From positions 1 to 54,443 of the forward strand of contig NZ_LYVN01000010.1 in the NCBI RefSeq assembly GCF_001990265.1: a DNA stretch of 54,443 nucleotides, in the 5' to 3' direction. The DNA is from Sphingopyxis sp. KK2. Lineage in GTDB: Bacteria; Pseudomonadota; Alphaproteobacteria; Sphingomonadales; Sphingomonadaceae. Shown here piece after piece: positions 15,100 through 23,836 of the stretch; position 1 is the stretch's first letter, and each line of letters opens with the position of its first letter. The translations under genes and the position numbers were made by a program. The notes beneath the pieces are model-generated. The model was not told the origin of the DNA. It searched no databases and worked only from the letters and a program-made list of their open reading frames with translations.

Positions 15100-15714
15100 A
15101 TGAAATCGATTGTCCGCCCGAGCCTGCTCCTCGCCATCGCCGCCGGGATGTGGACCGCCGCTCCGGCCACCGCGCAAACCGGTCAGCAAACGCCGGAAAA
15201 TGCGCATCGTTTCCTTTCAACGCTGGCGAACGAAAACCGCATCGGCTTCGAGACCCCGAGCTATTTCTACGAGGTGAAATTCTATAGTTCGACCGGCTAT
15301 AATGGCGAGTATCGGATAACCAGCCGGCTCGATCGTTTCCCGGCGCCGGGTGGACGGCTGACCATGCGCTTCCTGGGGAGCGGCGGTTGCAAATCGACGA
15401 TCGAGCCCTTCCCAATCGCCTTTCAGGCCTATCAGCGTGAAGCCGACACGCCGCGGCGAAATATAACGATCCCCGGCCGCGAGAGCTGGCACGATTACAT
15501 TCCGCACCTCGAATATATCAACGCCAACGGGATCGACTGGTCGCGGCTGAGTTCGGTCGCCCCCGACGGCGCGAAACTGACCCTGAACGGCGGCGCGTTC
15601 AGCGGCGGGGCGATCTATCTCTATTTCGAGTCGCCCGAAATGGCGACACGCGCCGCCTATGCGATCGAGGTGATCCGCCAGTCCTGCGACCCGGTCGCCA
15701 GCACCGGATTCTGA
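15100..15714 (+). CDS. Exported hypothetical protein (TGQQTPENA family, paralogue 1)
   Basis: The 204-residue product has a signal peptide ending near TAAPATAQ (about residue 26), followed by TGQQTPENAHRFLSTLA. The mature part is rich in beta-type sequence, with two central Cys-free sheets and a C-terminal helix AYAIEVIRQSCDPVASTGF. The N- and C-terminal signatures are shared with the next gene. ACGGAG (15087-15092) supports the start at 15100. It is probably a periplasmic protein; function is unknown. Confidence 0.75.
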   Translation: MKSIVRPSLLLAIAAGMWTAAPATAQTGQQTPENAHRFLSTLANENRIGFETPSYFYEVKFYSSTGYNGEYRITSRLDRFPAPGGRLTMRFLGSGGCKSTIEPFPIAFQAYQREADTPRRNITIPGRESWHDYIPHLEYINANGIDWSRLSSVAPDGAKLTLNGGAFSGGAIYLYFESPEMATRAAYAIEVIRQSCDPVASTGF

Positions 15715-15756
15715 GACCGCCTTGGCGACATCCCTTTCCGCGATGGAGTTTCCCCG

Positions 15757-16257
15757 ATGAAATCGAACATGCGCTCGATCCTGTGCCTGTCGCTTGCCGC
15801 AGCGGCATCGACCGCCACGCCGGCAGCGGCCCAGACCGGGCAACAGACGCCCGAAAACGCCAAGAAATTCATCGAATTGACGATGCTCGGTGCCGAGATC
15901 AGCCCGCGCGATTATTATCCCTATCAGATATATATCAGGCTGGTTCCGACCGGGCAGGGTCCCTATTCCAATGGCCTCTGCTATATCAGCTTCAGGGTGA
16001 CGAAGACCGTAAAATTGCGCGGCGAGCCGGAACAGTCCTACACCGACGGGACGATCGGACTGGATTTCCAGTCGATGTCCGATGTCCGCAGCGAAGGATC
16101 GGTCGTGTTCATGGCGCAGCCCGCCCCCATGGATTACAGCCTCAAGACAGGGCTGTCGGCGGTCCATCTTCCTTCCGAGGATCTCGCGACGCGCCTCGCC
16201 TTCGCGATGACGTTTCTGAAGGCGCACTGCAACCCGGCGGACAATCTGGGCTTTTGA
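15757..16257 (+). CDS. Exported hypothetical protein (TGQQTPENA family, paralogue 2)
   Basis: This 166-residue paralogue of the preceding gene lies 42 bp away. It has a signal peptide cleaved around PAAAQ, then the shared TGQQTPENAKKFIEL block, a beta-rich middle, and a C-terminal helix with FAMTFLKAHCNPADNLGF, matching the Cys-x-Pro end of paralogue 1. Identity outside the two ends is low, so the duplication is old. It converges with gdx, 16 bp apart, with no visible terminator. Confidence 0.75.
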   Translation: MKSNMRSILCLSLAAAASTATPAAAQTGQQTPENAKKFIELTMLGAEISPRDYYPYQIYIRLVPTGQGPYSNGLCYISFRVTKTVKLRGEPEQSYTDGTIGLDFQSMSDVRSEGSVVFMAQPAPMDYSLKTGLSAVHLPSEDLATRLAFAMTFLKAHCNPADNLGF

Positions 16258-16273
16258 TGCCGGCGCGCCACAA

Positions 16274-16594
16274 TCAGGCGGGCGACGAGAGTTTCATCAA
16301 CACAAGCCCAGCGACGATGAGCAGCGCCGCGACGATGCGCGTCGCGCTCGCCTGTTCGCCGAGGATGGCGATGCCGACAACGAAGGCACCGACCGCGCCG
16401 ATGCCGGTCCAGATCGTATAGGCGGTGCCGAGCGGCAGCGATTTCATCGACAGCGACAGCAGCGCGAAGCTCGCGATCATCGCGGCGATGGTCACCGCCG
16501 ACGCGGCGGGGCGGGTGAAGCCTTCGGACTGTTTCATCGAAAAGGCCCAGACGATTTCGAGCAGACCGGCGATTGTGAGATAGATCCAGGCCAT
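16274..16594 (-). CDS. gdx: SMR-family guanidinium exporter (Gdx/SugE)
   Basis: This 106-residue, four-helix small multidrug resistance protein is close to E. coli SugE/Gdx: WIYLTIAGLLEIVWAFSMKQSEGFT near the N-terminus with the essential Glu13, and SLPLGTAYTIWTGIGAVGAF in helix 3. Gdx proteins export guanidinium in exchange for protons as antiparallel dimers. A second SMR gene is not present, consistent with a homodimer. Its leader contains a hairpin resembling half of a guanidine-II riboswitch. Confidence 0.9.
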   Translation of the reverse strand: MAWIYLTIAGLLEIVWAFSMKQSEGFTRPAASAVTIAAMIASFALLSLSMKSLPLGTAYTIWTGIGAVGAFVVGIAILGEQASATRIVAALLIVAGLVLMKLSSPA

Positions 16595-16620
16595 GGGCGG
16601 CGGCCTCCCTTAAAGAGCCG

Positions 16621-16634
16621 CCGGGCCGTCCCGG
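16621..16634 (-). promoter_or_regulatory. ACGG-tetraloop hairpin in the gdx leader (possible degenerate guanidine-II element)
   Basis: On the minus strand CCGGG-ACGG-CCCGG forms a perfect 5-bp stem with an ACGG loop, 26 nt before the gdx start and just upstream of its AGGGAGG ribosome-binding site. Guanidine-II (mini-ykkC) riboswitches consist of two such ACGR-loop hairpins in front of sugE genes. Here I find only one; the upstream part contains another strong hairpin but without the ACGR loop. Confidence 0.3.
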
Positions 16635-16708
16635 ACTTGATAACCCGCATCATGCAGGCGAGGACGTGGCCCCTGTCGGCGCCCAGATAGGACCGACAGG
16701 GTGCGCGT

Positions 16709-18133
16709 TCAAGCCGCAGATTTTCGCCGCACGATCGTCTGCGCATTGGTATATTCGAGCAGGCCTTCGAGCCCGCCCTCGACCCCGACGCCCGACTGTT
16801 TCATGCCGCCGAATGCCGCGGTCGGCGACAGATGCTGGGTTTCGTTGACCCACACCGTCCCGCTCGCGATGCGCTGCGCGATGTCGAACGCCTTATCCTC
16901 GTCGCGGCCCCATACCGAGCCGCCGAGGCCATAGTCGGTCGCATTGGCGCGCGCGACGACATCGTCGAGATCGTCGAACTTGAGCAGCGGCAGCACGGGG
17001 CCGAACTGCTCCTCCTGCACGATACGGCTGTCCTCGGGCGGGTTGTCGAGGATGGTGATCGGGATGAAATAGCCGGGCACGTCGGCGGCCTCGCCGCCGA
17101 CAAGAAATGTATAACCCTTGTCCTTGGCATCCTCGATCAGTTCGAGCACGCGGCGGTACTGCGCCGCATTGTTGATCGGACCGATCTGCGTCCCCTGTTC
17201 GGAGCCATCGCCGACCTTGACCGTCTTCGCATAGGCAACGAGCGCGTCGCGGAGCGGCTCGTAGATGTCCTTGTGGACATACATGCGCTTGGTCGCGATG
17301 CAGATCTGGCCGTTGTTGCGGAACGCGGCCCAGAACAGCTCCTCGGCGACCTTTTCGACATCGACGTCGGGCATCACGATCGCAGCGTCGTTGCCGCCGA
17401 GTTCGAGCGTCACCCGCTTCAAGGTCGGCGCCGCCGATTCCATTACGCGGCGCCCCGTCGCGGTCGATCCGGTGAAGCTGATCTTGTCGAAGCCGGGGTG
17501 CGAGGTCATCCACGGCCCCAGCGCGTCGCCGCCGGTGACGATGTTGAGCACCCCCGGCGGCAGCATGTCCTTGACCAGCTCGCCGAATTTCAGCGTCGCG
17601 AGCGGGGTGAAGGGTGAGGGTTTCAGCACCATCGTATTGCCCGCGAGCAGCGCCGGGCCGACCTTGAACATCGCGAGGATCATCGGGAAATTCCACGGCG
17701 CGATCGCCCCGACGACACCGAGCGGGACATGGCGCGTCTCGCTATAGCGTTCGGCGCTGTCCTCGTTGACCGTGACCGGCAGGTCGAGGCTCGATGCGCC
17801 CATCAGCCAATAGCCGGCGCCCATGATCTCGCCTTCGGCCTCGCTATGCGGTTTGCCCTGTTCGGCGGTGAGCAGCCGTTTGAAGGCGTCGGCGTTGGCC
17901 ATGACGGCCTGTCCCATCGCCATCAGCGCGGCCTTGCGGTCGGCGATCGGGGTCGCCGCCCAGCCGGGGAAGGCCGCGCGTGCTGCCGCGATCGCGCGGT
18001 CGAGGTCGTCGCGCGTCGCGTCGGGGACGCTCGCGATCGCCTGCTCGGTTGCGGGGTTCAGCACGTCGAAGCGAGCACTGCCGTCGTCGAGCTTGCCGCC
18101 GATCAGCATCTTGTAGTCACGGTCGAAATCCAT
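16709..18133 (-). CDS. NAD(P)-dependent aldehyde dehydrogenase
   Basis: This aldehyde dehydrogenase superfamily enzyme (474 residues) oxidises an aldehyde to the acid. Conserved parts include APWNFPMILAMFKVGPALLAGN (about 145-166), FTGSTATGRRV (220-230), the general base Glu244 in LELGGND, and the catalytic Cys278 in GQICIATKR. It lies 105 bp downstream of an alcohol dehydrogenase on the same strand and would act on that enzyme's product. A hairpin follows the alcohol dehydrogenase stop, so partial readthrough or a separate promoter is possible. Confidence 0.92.
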   Translation of the reverse strand: MDFDRDYKMLIGGKLDDGSARFDVLNPATEQAIASVPDATRDDLDRAIAAARAAFPGWAATPIADRKAALMAMGQAVMANADAFKRLLTAEQGKPHSEAEGEIMGAGYWLMGASSLDLPVTVNEDSAERYSETRHVPLGVVGAIAPWNFPMILAMFKVGPALLAGNTMVLKPSPFTPLATLKFGELVKDMLPPGVLNIVTGGDALGPWMTSHPGFDKISFTGSTATGRRVMESAAPTLKRVTLELGGNDAAIVMPDVDVEKVAEELFWAAFRNNGQICIATKRMYVHKDIYEPLRDALVAYAKTVKVGDGSEQGTQIGPINNAAQYRRVLELIEDAKDKGYTFLVGGEAADVPGYFIPITILDNPPEDSRIVQEEQFGPVLPLLKFDDLDDVVARANATDYGLGGSVWGRDEDKAFDIAQRIASGTVWVNETQHLSPTAAFGGMKQSGVGVEGGLEGLLEYTNAQTIVRRKSAA

Positions 18134-18215
18134 CGTCTCTCTCCTTTGGCTCGCCCCGGGACGGCGTCAGCTTGTTGACCTGTTCACGCGCAATTGTCGG
18201 CGCGTCCTGTTTTCA

Positions 18216-18238
18216 CAACTCCCAAAAGCGCGGAGTTG
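18216..18238 (-). terminator. Weak hairpin after the alcohol dehydrogenase gene
   Basis: A 7-bp stem CAACTCC (18216-18222) / GGAGTTG (18232-18238) directly follows the alcohol dehydrogenase stop codon. The minus-strand transcript has no U run after it, so it may only attenuate or stabilise the mRNA. Confidence 0.25.
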
Positions 18239-19351
18239 CTATGGTATCAGCACGACCTTGATGCACTCGCCGCGCGCCTGTGCCGCCAGCGCTTCGTTTA
18301 TCTCGGCGAGCGGGAAGGTCCGGATCAGCCGATCGAACGGAAAGCGCCCCGCGGCATGATGCGCGATCAGTTCGGGGATGAAGGCCTGCGGGTCGCTGTC
18401 GCCCTCGATGATCCCGATGATGCGGTGCCCGGGGGTCATCAGCGCCGCGATATTGACGCTGATCGCGGCGTCCGCCTTCGACGGCACCCCGACCAGCCCG
18501 ATCGCGCCATGGCTGCCGAGCGACGCCAGTCCGGCCTCGATGACGGGAACGATACCGCTGGTGTCGAAGGCGAAGTCGAGCCCGGCGGGGACGATTTCGC
18601 GCAGGGCGTCGGCTAGATTTTCGGCCGCCGCAGGGTCGATGACATGCGTCGCGCCCAAATCCCGCGCGATATCGCGCCGCGCTGCGATCGGTTCGACGAG
18701 GATGATCGTCGCACAGCCCTGGATGACCGCGCCCATCACCGCAGCAAGCCCGACGGGGCCGCCGCCGAAGATGGCGATGCTCGATCCGGCCGGGCACGCG
18801 AGCGAGTTCATCACGCCGCCCGCGCCGGTCTGGAAACCGCAGCCCAGGGGTCCGAGCAGTTCGAGCGCGACGTTCGATGTATCGACCTTCACGACGTTGC
18901 GCGCGCGCGTGACGGTGAGCGCCGAGAAGGAGGACTGGCCGAAGAAATGCGAGGTGACGCGCTCGCCGCCCTTGGCATAAGCGGTCGAGCCGTCGTCGAG
19001 CCGCATCCCGGCATAGTTCAGCGGCACGAAGTTCTGGCAATAGCTCGGCAGATGCTCGTCGCAGCGCGGGCAGGCGCCGCAGCTCGAAAAGCCGACGACG
19101 ACCTGGTCGCCGACCGCGAGCCCCTCGACGCCCTCGCCGACCGCCTCGATCACCCCCGCGCCTTCGTGGCCGAGCACGCCCGGAAGCGCGAAGGGCGCGA
19201 ACTGGTCGCGGAAGATCAGGTCGGTGTGGCACAGGCCGACGCCGGCGATCGCCACGCGCACTTCGCCCGCGCGCGGCGCTTCGACCTCGATCGTCTCGAT
19301 CGTGAAATCGCCGCCGGGCTGCCGCACCACCGCGGCCATCGCTTCGCTCAT
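18239..19351 (-). CDS. Zinc-dependent alcohol dehydrogenase (MDR family, aryl-alcohol dehydrogenase-like)
   Basis: The 370-residue medium-chain dehydrogenase has catalytic zinc ligands Cys41, His62-Glu63 and a Cys in LGPLGCGFQTG (about 175), and the structural zinc cluster Cys91, 94, 97 and 105. A Rossmann motif AIFGGGPVGLAAV follows. The cysteine pattern and the GPLGCGFQTGAG stretch resemble benzyl/aryl-alcohol and long-chain alcohol dehydrogenases. It lies 12 bp after an AraC gene in the TonB receptor-P450 operon, so I infer that it oxidises the alcohol made by the P450. Confidence 0.9.
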   Translation of the reverse strand: MSEAMAAVVRQPGGDFTIETIEVEAPRAGEVRVAIAGVGLCHTDLIFRDQFAPFALPGVLGHEGAGVIEAVGEGVEGLAVGDQVVVGFSSCGACPRCDEHLPSYCQNFVPLNYAGMRLDDGSTAYAKGGERVTSHFFGQSSFSALTVTRARNVVKVDTSNVALELLGPLGCGFQTGAGGVMNSLACPAGSSIAIFGGGPVGLAAVMGAVIQGCATIILVEPIAARRDIARDLGATHVIDPAAAENLADALREIVPAGLDFAFDTSGIVPVIEAGLASLGSHGAIGLVGVPSKADAAISVNIAALMTPGHRIIGIIEGDSDPQAFIPELIAHHAAGRFPFDRLIRTFPLAEINEALAAQARGECIKVVLIP

Positions 19352-19363
19352 ATCCTTCTCCGT

Positions 19364-20248
19364 TCAGTGAAGTCCGCGCCGTTCCTGCTGGCGATAGTCG
19401 CTCGGTGCGATCCCGAACCAGGCGCGGAAGGCGCGGCTGAAATGGCTCTGGCTGGTAAAGCCCGTCGCCTCCGAGAGCGCGGCGAGGCTGAGGTCGGTCT
19501 GGACGAGCATCTGCTGCGCCCGGTCGAGCCGCGCCTTCATCACATATTGATGCGGTGAAATGCCCGTCGCCTTCTTGAACAGGCGGCAGAAATGCGACGG
19601 CGTCACCCCGGCGACCGCCGCCATCGCGTCGAGGCTATGTTCCTCGGCGGGGTTGGCGAGCACCGCATTCATGATCTTGTGGAGCCGATAGGCCGAAAAA
19701 TCGGACACGGGGATTTCGGTCGGATTGCCATGCGCGGGCGGGCCGGAGAGGATATGCGCCTTCAGCGCACCCACCATCGCCGCCACATAAGCAGTGCGCT
19801 CCTCGGCCGGCGGCGCATAGAGTTCGGCAAGGATCTGGCGCGTCAGCGCGACGCCGAGCGGATCGGCGAAAGCGAAACGCATCTTGTTGAACTGGTCGGC
19901 ATAGGGCTGGCCCGCGAGCACATCCGATGACATCGACAAGGTAACGACGTCGAGCTCGCCGTCGACGAGCCAGCCCGTCGGCTGCCCTGCAGGCACGATC
20001 GTCGCGCAGCCGGGGATCGAACTGGTCTCGGTCCAGCCGTCGCGGTCCCAGGTCTTGACCTGCGGCTTTCCCGCGACATGGACGGTGAAGATCGGCTGCG
20101 GCAGCGCGGGCAGCGTATAGGTGCCGACGAACTGGCGCCAGCGGCACAGCGACCAGCCGTCGCCGAACGATCCCATCTCGACGTCGGGCGCACGGCCGAG
20201 AACGTCGCAGATGATCGCCTTATTGTCCCAGACGCTTTCCTGCTTCAC
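19364..20248 (-). CDS. AraC family transcriptional regulator
   Basis: This 294-residue regulator has a ligand-binding N-terminal part (about 1-180) and a C-terminal double helix-turn-helix: SLDAMAAVAGVTPSHFCRLFKKATGISPHQYVMKARLDRAQQML, then LAALSEATGFTSQSHFSRAFRAWFGIAPSDYR. The GTG start at 20248 overlaps the P450 stop (GTGA), fixing the N-terminus. Its position inside the TonB receptor-P450-alcohol dehydrogenase operon suggests that it activates this operon in response to the substrate or an oxidation product. Confidence 0.9.
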   Translation of the reverse strand: MKQESVWDNKAIICDVLGRAPDVEMGSFGDGWSLCRWRQFVGTYTLPALPQPIFTVHVAGKPQVKTWDRDGWTETSSIPGCATIVPAGQPTGWLVDGELDVVTLSMSSDVLAGQPYADQFNKMRFAFADPLGVALTRQILAELYAPPAEERTAYVAAMVGALKAHILSGPPAHGNPTEIPVSDFSAYRLHKIMNAVLANPAEEHSLDAMAAVAGVTPSHFCRLFKKATGISPHQYVMKARLDRAQQMLVQTDLSLAALSEATGFTSQSHFSRAFRAWFGIAPSDYRQQERRGLH

Positions 20249-21456
20249 GCCACCAGCCTGACGTCGAGCCGCTTGAAGCCGTTGATGAAGTTCGACCGCA
20301 CGCGGCTCGGCTCTCCCATGATTTCTATCCGCCGAACATGGCGCGCCATTTCGGCAAAGGCCAGCCGCAATTGCATCTCGGCGAGGCGCGATCCGACGCA
20401 CACATGGACGCCGGCGCCAAAGGCGAGATGCTGGCGGATCGGCCGCGCGATGTCGAAGGCGTCGGGATCGGCAAAGACCGACGGGTCGCGATTGCCGGCG
20501 GGATAGAAGACGACGACCTTGTCGCCCTTGCGGATCGCCTTGCCCCCGAGTTCGGTGTCGCGCGTCGCGGTGCGGCGCATGTGGATCACCGGGCTGGCAT
20601 GGCGGACCATTTCCTTGACGGCGTTCGGCAGCAGGCCGGGATCGACGCGGACGGCATCCCATTGATCGGGGTTGTTCGCAAAGGCGATCAGGCTGTGGTT
20701 GATCGAATTGCGCGTCGTCTCATTGCCGCCCACCAGCGCGAGGATGAGGTTGCCGATAAAATCGCCGAGCGGGACGGGTTCTCCATGGATCTCGGTGTTC
20801 GCGAGCAGCGAGGCGATGTCGGGTCCCGGATTGGCGCGGCGCTCGTCGAACAGCGCCGAGGCGAAGGAGATGAATTCGCCCATCACCGCCGCCATGGCCT
20901 CTGGCGACTGGCGGAAATCGGGGTCGTCCTCGCCGACGAAGGCGTCGGTCCAGCGATGGAGATCGTGCCACATCTCGGCGGGCACGCCGAGCAGTTCGGC
21001 GAGCGTCAGCAGCGGCAACGGCACCGTGAGCAGCGAGAGGATGTCGACCGTCTCGTTCAGCGGCACATCGGCGAAGAGCCGCTCGACACGCTCGGCAATC
21101 CGCGCCTCGATTCCTTCGAGCCGGCCGGGCGACAGCGCGGGCATCACGAACTTGCGATATTGGGTGTGCGTCGGCGGATCGCGCGAGATGAAGGGGATGC
21201 CGATCGCCGACTCCCCCGCGCCCGTCAGCCCGACCTCATTCTCGTTGAAGATGCGGTGCCCGCCATTCTCGTGCGCCGAGGAGAAAAGATCGGCCTGCCG
21301 CGACACCAAATTGATCTCGTCGAACCCCAGCACTGCCCAGAAGCCGGCACCGTCGGCTTCTGGGTTCCAGTGGACCGGGCCCGTAGCGCGCAGCGCTGCA
21401 AGCTCGGCATAGGGCATGCCGCCGACATAGAGGTCGGGGTCCTTCAGGTCGGTCAT
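20245..21456 (-). CDS. Cytochrome P450 monooxygenase
   Basis: The 403-residue soluble bacterial P450 has the I-helix oxygen-binding region ALVGGNETTRNS, the K-helix E-x-x-R in EMVRHASP, and the heme-ligand loop FGAGVHVCVG with the proximal Cys353. The architecture is that of a class I enzyme, which needs a ferredoxin and a reductase; neither is encoded in this operon. It starts 2 bp after the TonB receptor stop and overlaps the AraC start. The probable role is hydroxylation of the imported hydrophobic compound. Terpenoid, steroid or alkyl substrates are all possible; I cannot choose. Confidence 0.93.
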   Translation of the reverse strand: MTDLKDPDLYVGGMPYAELAALRATGPVHWNPEADGAGFWAVLGFDEINLVSRQADLFSSAHENGGHRIFNENEVGLTGAGESAIGIPFISRDPPTHTQYRKFVMPALSPGRLEGIEARIAERVERLFADVPLNETVDILSLLTVPLPLLTLAELLGVPAEMWHDLHRWTDAFVGEDDPDFRQSPEAMAAVMGEFISFASALFDERRANPGPDIASLLANTEIHGEPVPLGDFIGNLILALVGGNETTRNSINHSLIAFANNPDQWDAVRVDPGLLPNAVKEMVRHASPVIHMRRTATRDTELGGKAIRKGDKVVVFYPAGNRDPSVFADPDAFDIARPIRQHLAFGAGVHVCVGSRLAEMQLRLAFAEMARHVRRIEIMGEPSRVRSNFINGFKRLDVRLVA

Positions 21457-21458
21457 CG

Positions 21459-23681
21459 TCAGAAGCTGTAACGCAGGCTAACACCATAGGTGCGCGGCGC
21501 CGACGGCACGAGGAAGTTGTAGGGGAACCCCGCCCCCCGCAGGTCGAGGCCATAGCCATAGGTCTTGCGCTCGAAGATATTGTTCGCGAACGCGCGCACC
21601 GTCAGCGCGTCGTTCGACCAGCTGAGCGACGCATTGACCTTGGCATTGGCGCCCTGTTGCAGTTCGCTGTTCATCTGCGGCGTGCCCGGCGCATTTATGT
21701 CGTTGAACGGCGAGAAATATTGGCGGCTCGAATAGGCCATGTTGGGCGCGAAGGTGATCGTACCGCCACCGACCTCGACCATATCCCATTCGAACCCGAG
21801 CTGCGCGGTGAGCTTGGGCGCAAAGGGCAGTTCGTTGCCCGACAGGTCGGCGCCCTGCAGCGTCAGTTCCTTGTACTTGGAGTGCAGCCAGCCGAGCGAT
21901 GCGTTGACGCGCAGGCCGTCGGTCGGCCGCAGCGTCGTCTCGACCTCCAGCCCATAAACCTCCGATGAGGGCGCGTTGACGAGGAAGGAAACCGGCCCGG
22001 CGCGCGTGTCCTGCAGCTGCTGGTTCGAATAATCGTAATAAAAGGCCGAGGCGGCATAGGTCAGCAACCGGTCGGCGGTACGCCCCTTGATCCCGATCTC
22101 ATAGGCGTTGACGCGCTCGGGCTCGATATAGCCGATCCCCGCCGACGAGGTGTAACCGCCGCCGTTGACCGCGCCCGCGCGATAGCCGCGGTTGTAGCTC
22201 GCATAAACCAGCGGGCCGTCGTCGAAGGTGTAGCTGAGCGCGATGCGCCCGGTCAGCGCATTGTTGGTGTCGGCGAGCGCGAAACGCGCGTCGGGATCAT
22301 AGGCGCAGGTCCCCGCGACGCCCGGACAGGGCACGGTGGTCGCGATCGGCGTCTGCGAATCGTCGACCCCGCCGATGAACAGATAGGCGAAGGCGTCGTC
22401 GTAGCGCGACTTGTCCTTGGTGTAGCGCGCGCCGAGCGTCAGCACGAGCCGGTCGGCGAGGTCGATATCGGCCTGCCCGAACACCGCGTAGCTTTTGCGA
22501 ACCTGCCGGTAATGCTGGAAGAAGCCCCCGGCCGGCGGCAGCGGCAGGTTGAAGGTATTGTCGGTGATATTGCGGTCCCAGCCGTAGAAGAGCCCGCCGA
22601 CGAAATTGATCCCGTCGCCCTCATAGTTAGCACGCAACTCCTGGCTGAATTGGCGGTAACGCGATTGCCAGTTGATATCGAGGATATCGAGCGGCGATCC
22701 GTCGGCTGCCTGCTGGAGATCCTGCTTGCCGCCGTCATAGCTGGTGATCGAGGTCAGACTGAGCGTATCGCTGAGTTCCAGCGCGATATTGGCCGAGAAT
22801 CCCCAGACATCGGTGCGGTTCTCGCCGATGCGATTCTCATTGGTCTCGAAAAAGCCGAGCCCGGCGCGAAAGGGTTCGAGGCCGTGCACCGCGGCCTGCG
22901 TCCCGCGATCGCGCCCGGCATAGGCGCGGAGCACGATGTCGAGCGTCTCGACCGGCTTGACGCGGAGCGAGGCGCGCCCCTGCAGCGTATCGACCGACGC
23001 GGCGTCGCGTCCGCCAGGAAAGACATTCCGGATCTGGCCATCACCCTTGGCATAATTGACCGCAAGGCGGAGCCCGGCGACATCCTCGGCAAGCGTCGCC
23101 TCGGCGGCGCCCTGCGCGGTAAAGGTATCGAAATTGGCGTAGCCGACCTGAAGATAGCCGTTGCTGCCCGACAGATCCGGCTTCTTGGTGATGAAGTTGA
23201 TCGCGCCGCCGGTCGTGTTGCGGCCGAACAGCGTCCCTTGCGGCCCGCGCAGCACCTCGATCCGGTCGAGGTCGAACAGGCCCATGCCGTGGCTGGTGCG
23301 TGGGGCGAGATAGACGTCGTCGAGATAGACGCCGACGGGCGAGGCCTGATTGCTGTTATATTCGTTCGCGACCCCGATGCCGCGCAGCGAGAAGTTCGGC
23401 TGGGTATCGCCATAGGGGCTGTTGATCTGGAGATTGGGCACCGCGTCGCCGAGCTGCGACGAATTGGTGATGCCCCGCTCGGCCAGCGTGTCGCCGCCGA
23501 GCGCGGTGACCGCGAGCGGCACGTCGAGCAGCGACTGTTCGCGGCGCTGCGCGGTGACGACGATGTCGCCGTCGGTCGCAACGCTGTCGTCGGCGGGCGG
23601 CGCGTCCTGCGCGAACGCCAGTGTCGATGTCGAAACAGTCAGCGCCGCGATGACGACGCGCGCAAATGACAATGCTGCCAC
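21459..23681 (-). CDS. TonB-dependent outer-membrane receptor
   Basis: The 740-residue receptor has a signal peptide (cut after TLAFAQ, about residue 25), a TonB-box-like DIVVTAQRREQSLLDVPLAV region, a plug with LQINSPYGDTQPNFSLRGIG and the typical LFDLDRIEVLRGPQGTLFGRNTTGGAINFITKKP block, and a C-terminal beta strand ending in YGVSLRYSF, with a terminal Phe as required for Bam-dependent insertion. The GTG start is supported by AGAAGGA. It heads the operon with P450, AraC and alcohol dehydrogenase. Sphingomonads use such receptors to take up large or hydrophobic carbon sources. Confidence 0.95.
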   Translation of the reverse strand: MAALSFARVVIAALTVSTSTLAFAQDAPPADDSVATDGDIVVTAQRREQSLLDVPLAVTALGGDTLAERGITNSSQLGDAVPNLQINSPYGDTQPNFSLRGIGVANEYNSNQASPVGVYLDDVYLAPRTSHGMGLFDLDRIEVLRGPQGTLFGRNTTGGAINFITKKPDLSGSNGYLQVGYANFDTFTAQGAAEATLAEDVAGLRLAVNYAKGDGQIRNVFPGGRDAASVDTLQGRASLRVKPVETLDIVLRAYAGRDRGTQAAVHGLEPFRAGLGFFETNENRIGENRTDVWGFSANIALELSDTLSLTSITSYDGGKQDLQQAADGSPLDILDINWQSRYRQFSQELRANYEGDGINFVGGLFYGWDRNITDNTFNLPLPPAGGFFQHYRQVRKSYAVFGQADIDLADRLVLTLGARYTKDKSRYDDAFAYLFIGGVDDSQTPIATTVPCPGVAGTCAYDPDARFALADTNNALTGRIALSYTFDDGPLVYASYNRGYRAGAVNGGGYTSSAGIGYIEPERVNAYEIGIKGRTADRLLTYAASAFYYDYSNQQLQDTRAGPVSFLVNAPSSEVYGLEVETTLRPTDGLRVNASLGWLHSKYKELTLQGADLSGNELPFAPKLTAQLGFEWDMVEVGGGTITFAPNMAYSSRQYFSPFNDINAPGTPQMNSELQQGANAKVNASLSWSNDALTVRAFANNIFERKTYGYGLDLRGAGFPYNFLVPSAPRTYGVSLRYSF

Positions 23682-23745
23682 AATCCTTCTCCCTCAAAGC
23701 CAGGCCTCTGCGAGCCTCCGTTGGGAGAAAATCTAGGGCATTGCG

Positions 23746-23771
23746 GCAGGCGTGGCTTTAGCCGCGCTTGC
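23746..23771 (-). terminator. Hairpin between amidohydrolase and TonB receptor genes
   Basis: A 12-bp stem (23746-23757 with 23760-23771) with two G-U pairs and a 2-nt loop lies between the amidohydrolase stop (23837) and the TonB receptor start (23681). It may terminate the amidohydrolase transcript, but no long U run follows. Confidence 0.35.
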
Positions 23772-23836
23772 AATCAGTTTTGACATTTCTTGCGCGGCCC
23801 GTCCGCGAACATAGCGTGGAACGACATCCTCGCCGG

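Noticed and set aside
16595-16708. A complete guanidine-II riboswitch
   Set aside because: Only one ACGR-loop hairpin is present; the class needs two. It is kept as a low-confidence candidate.
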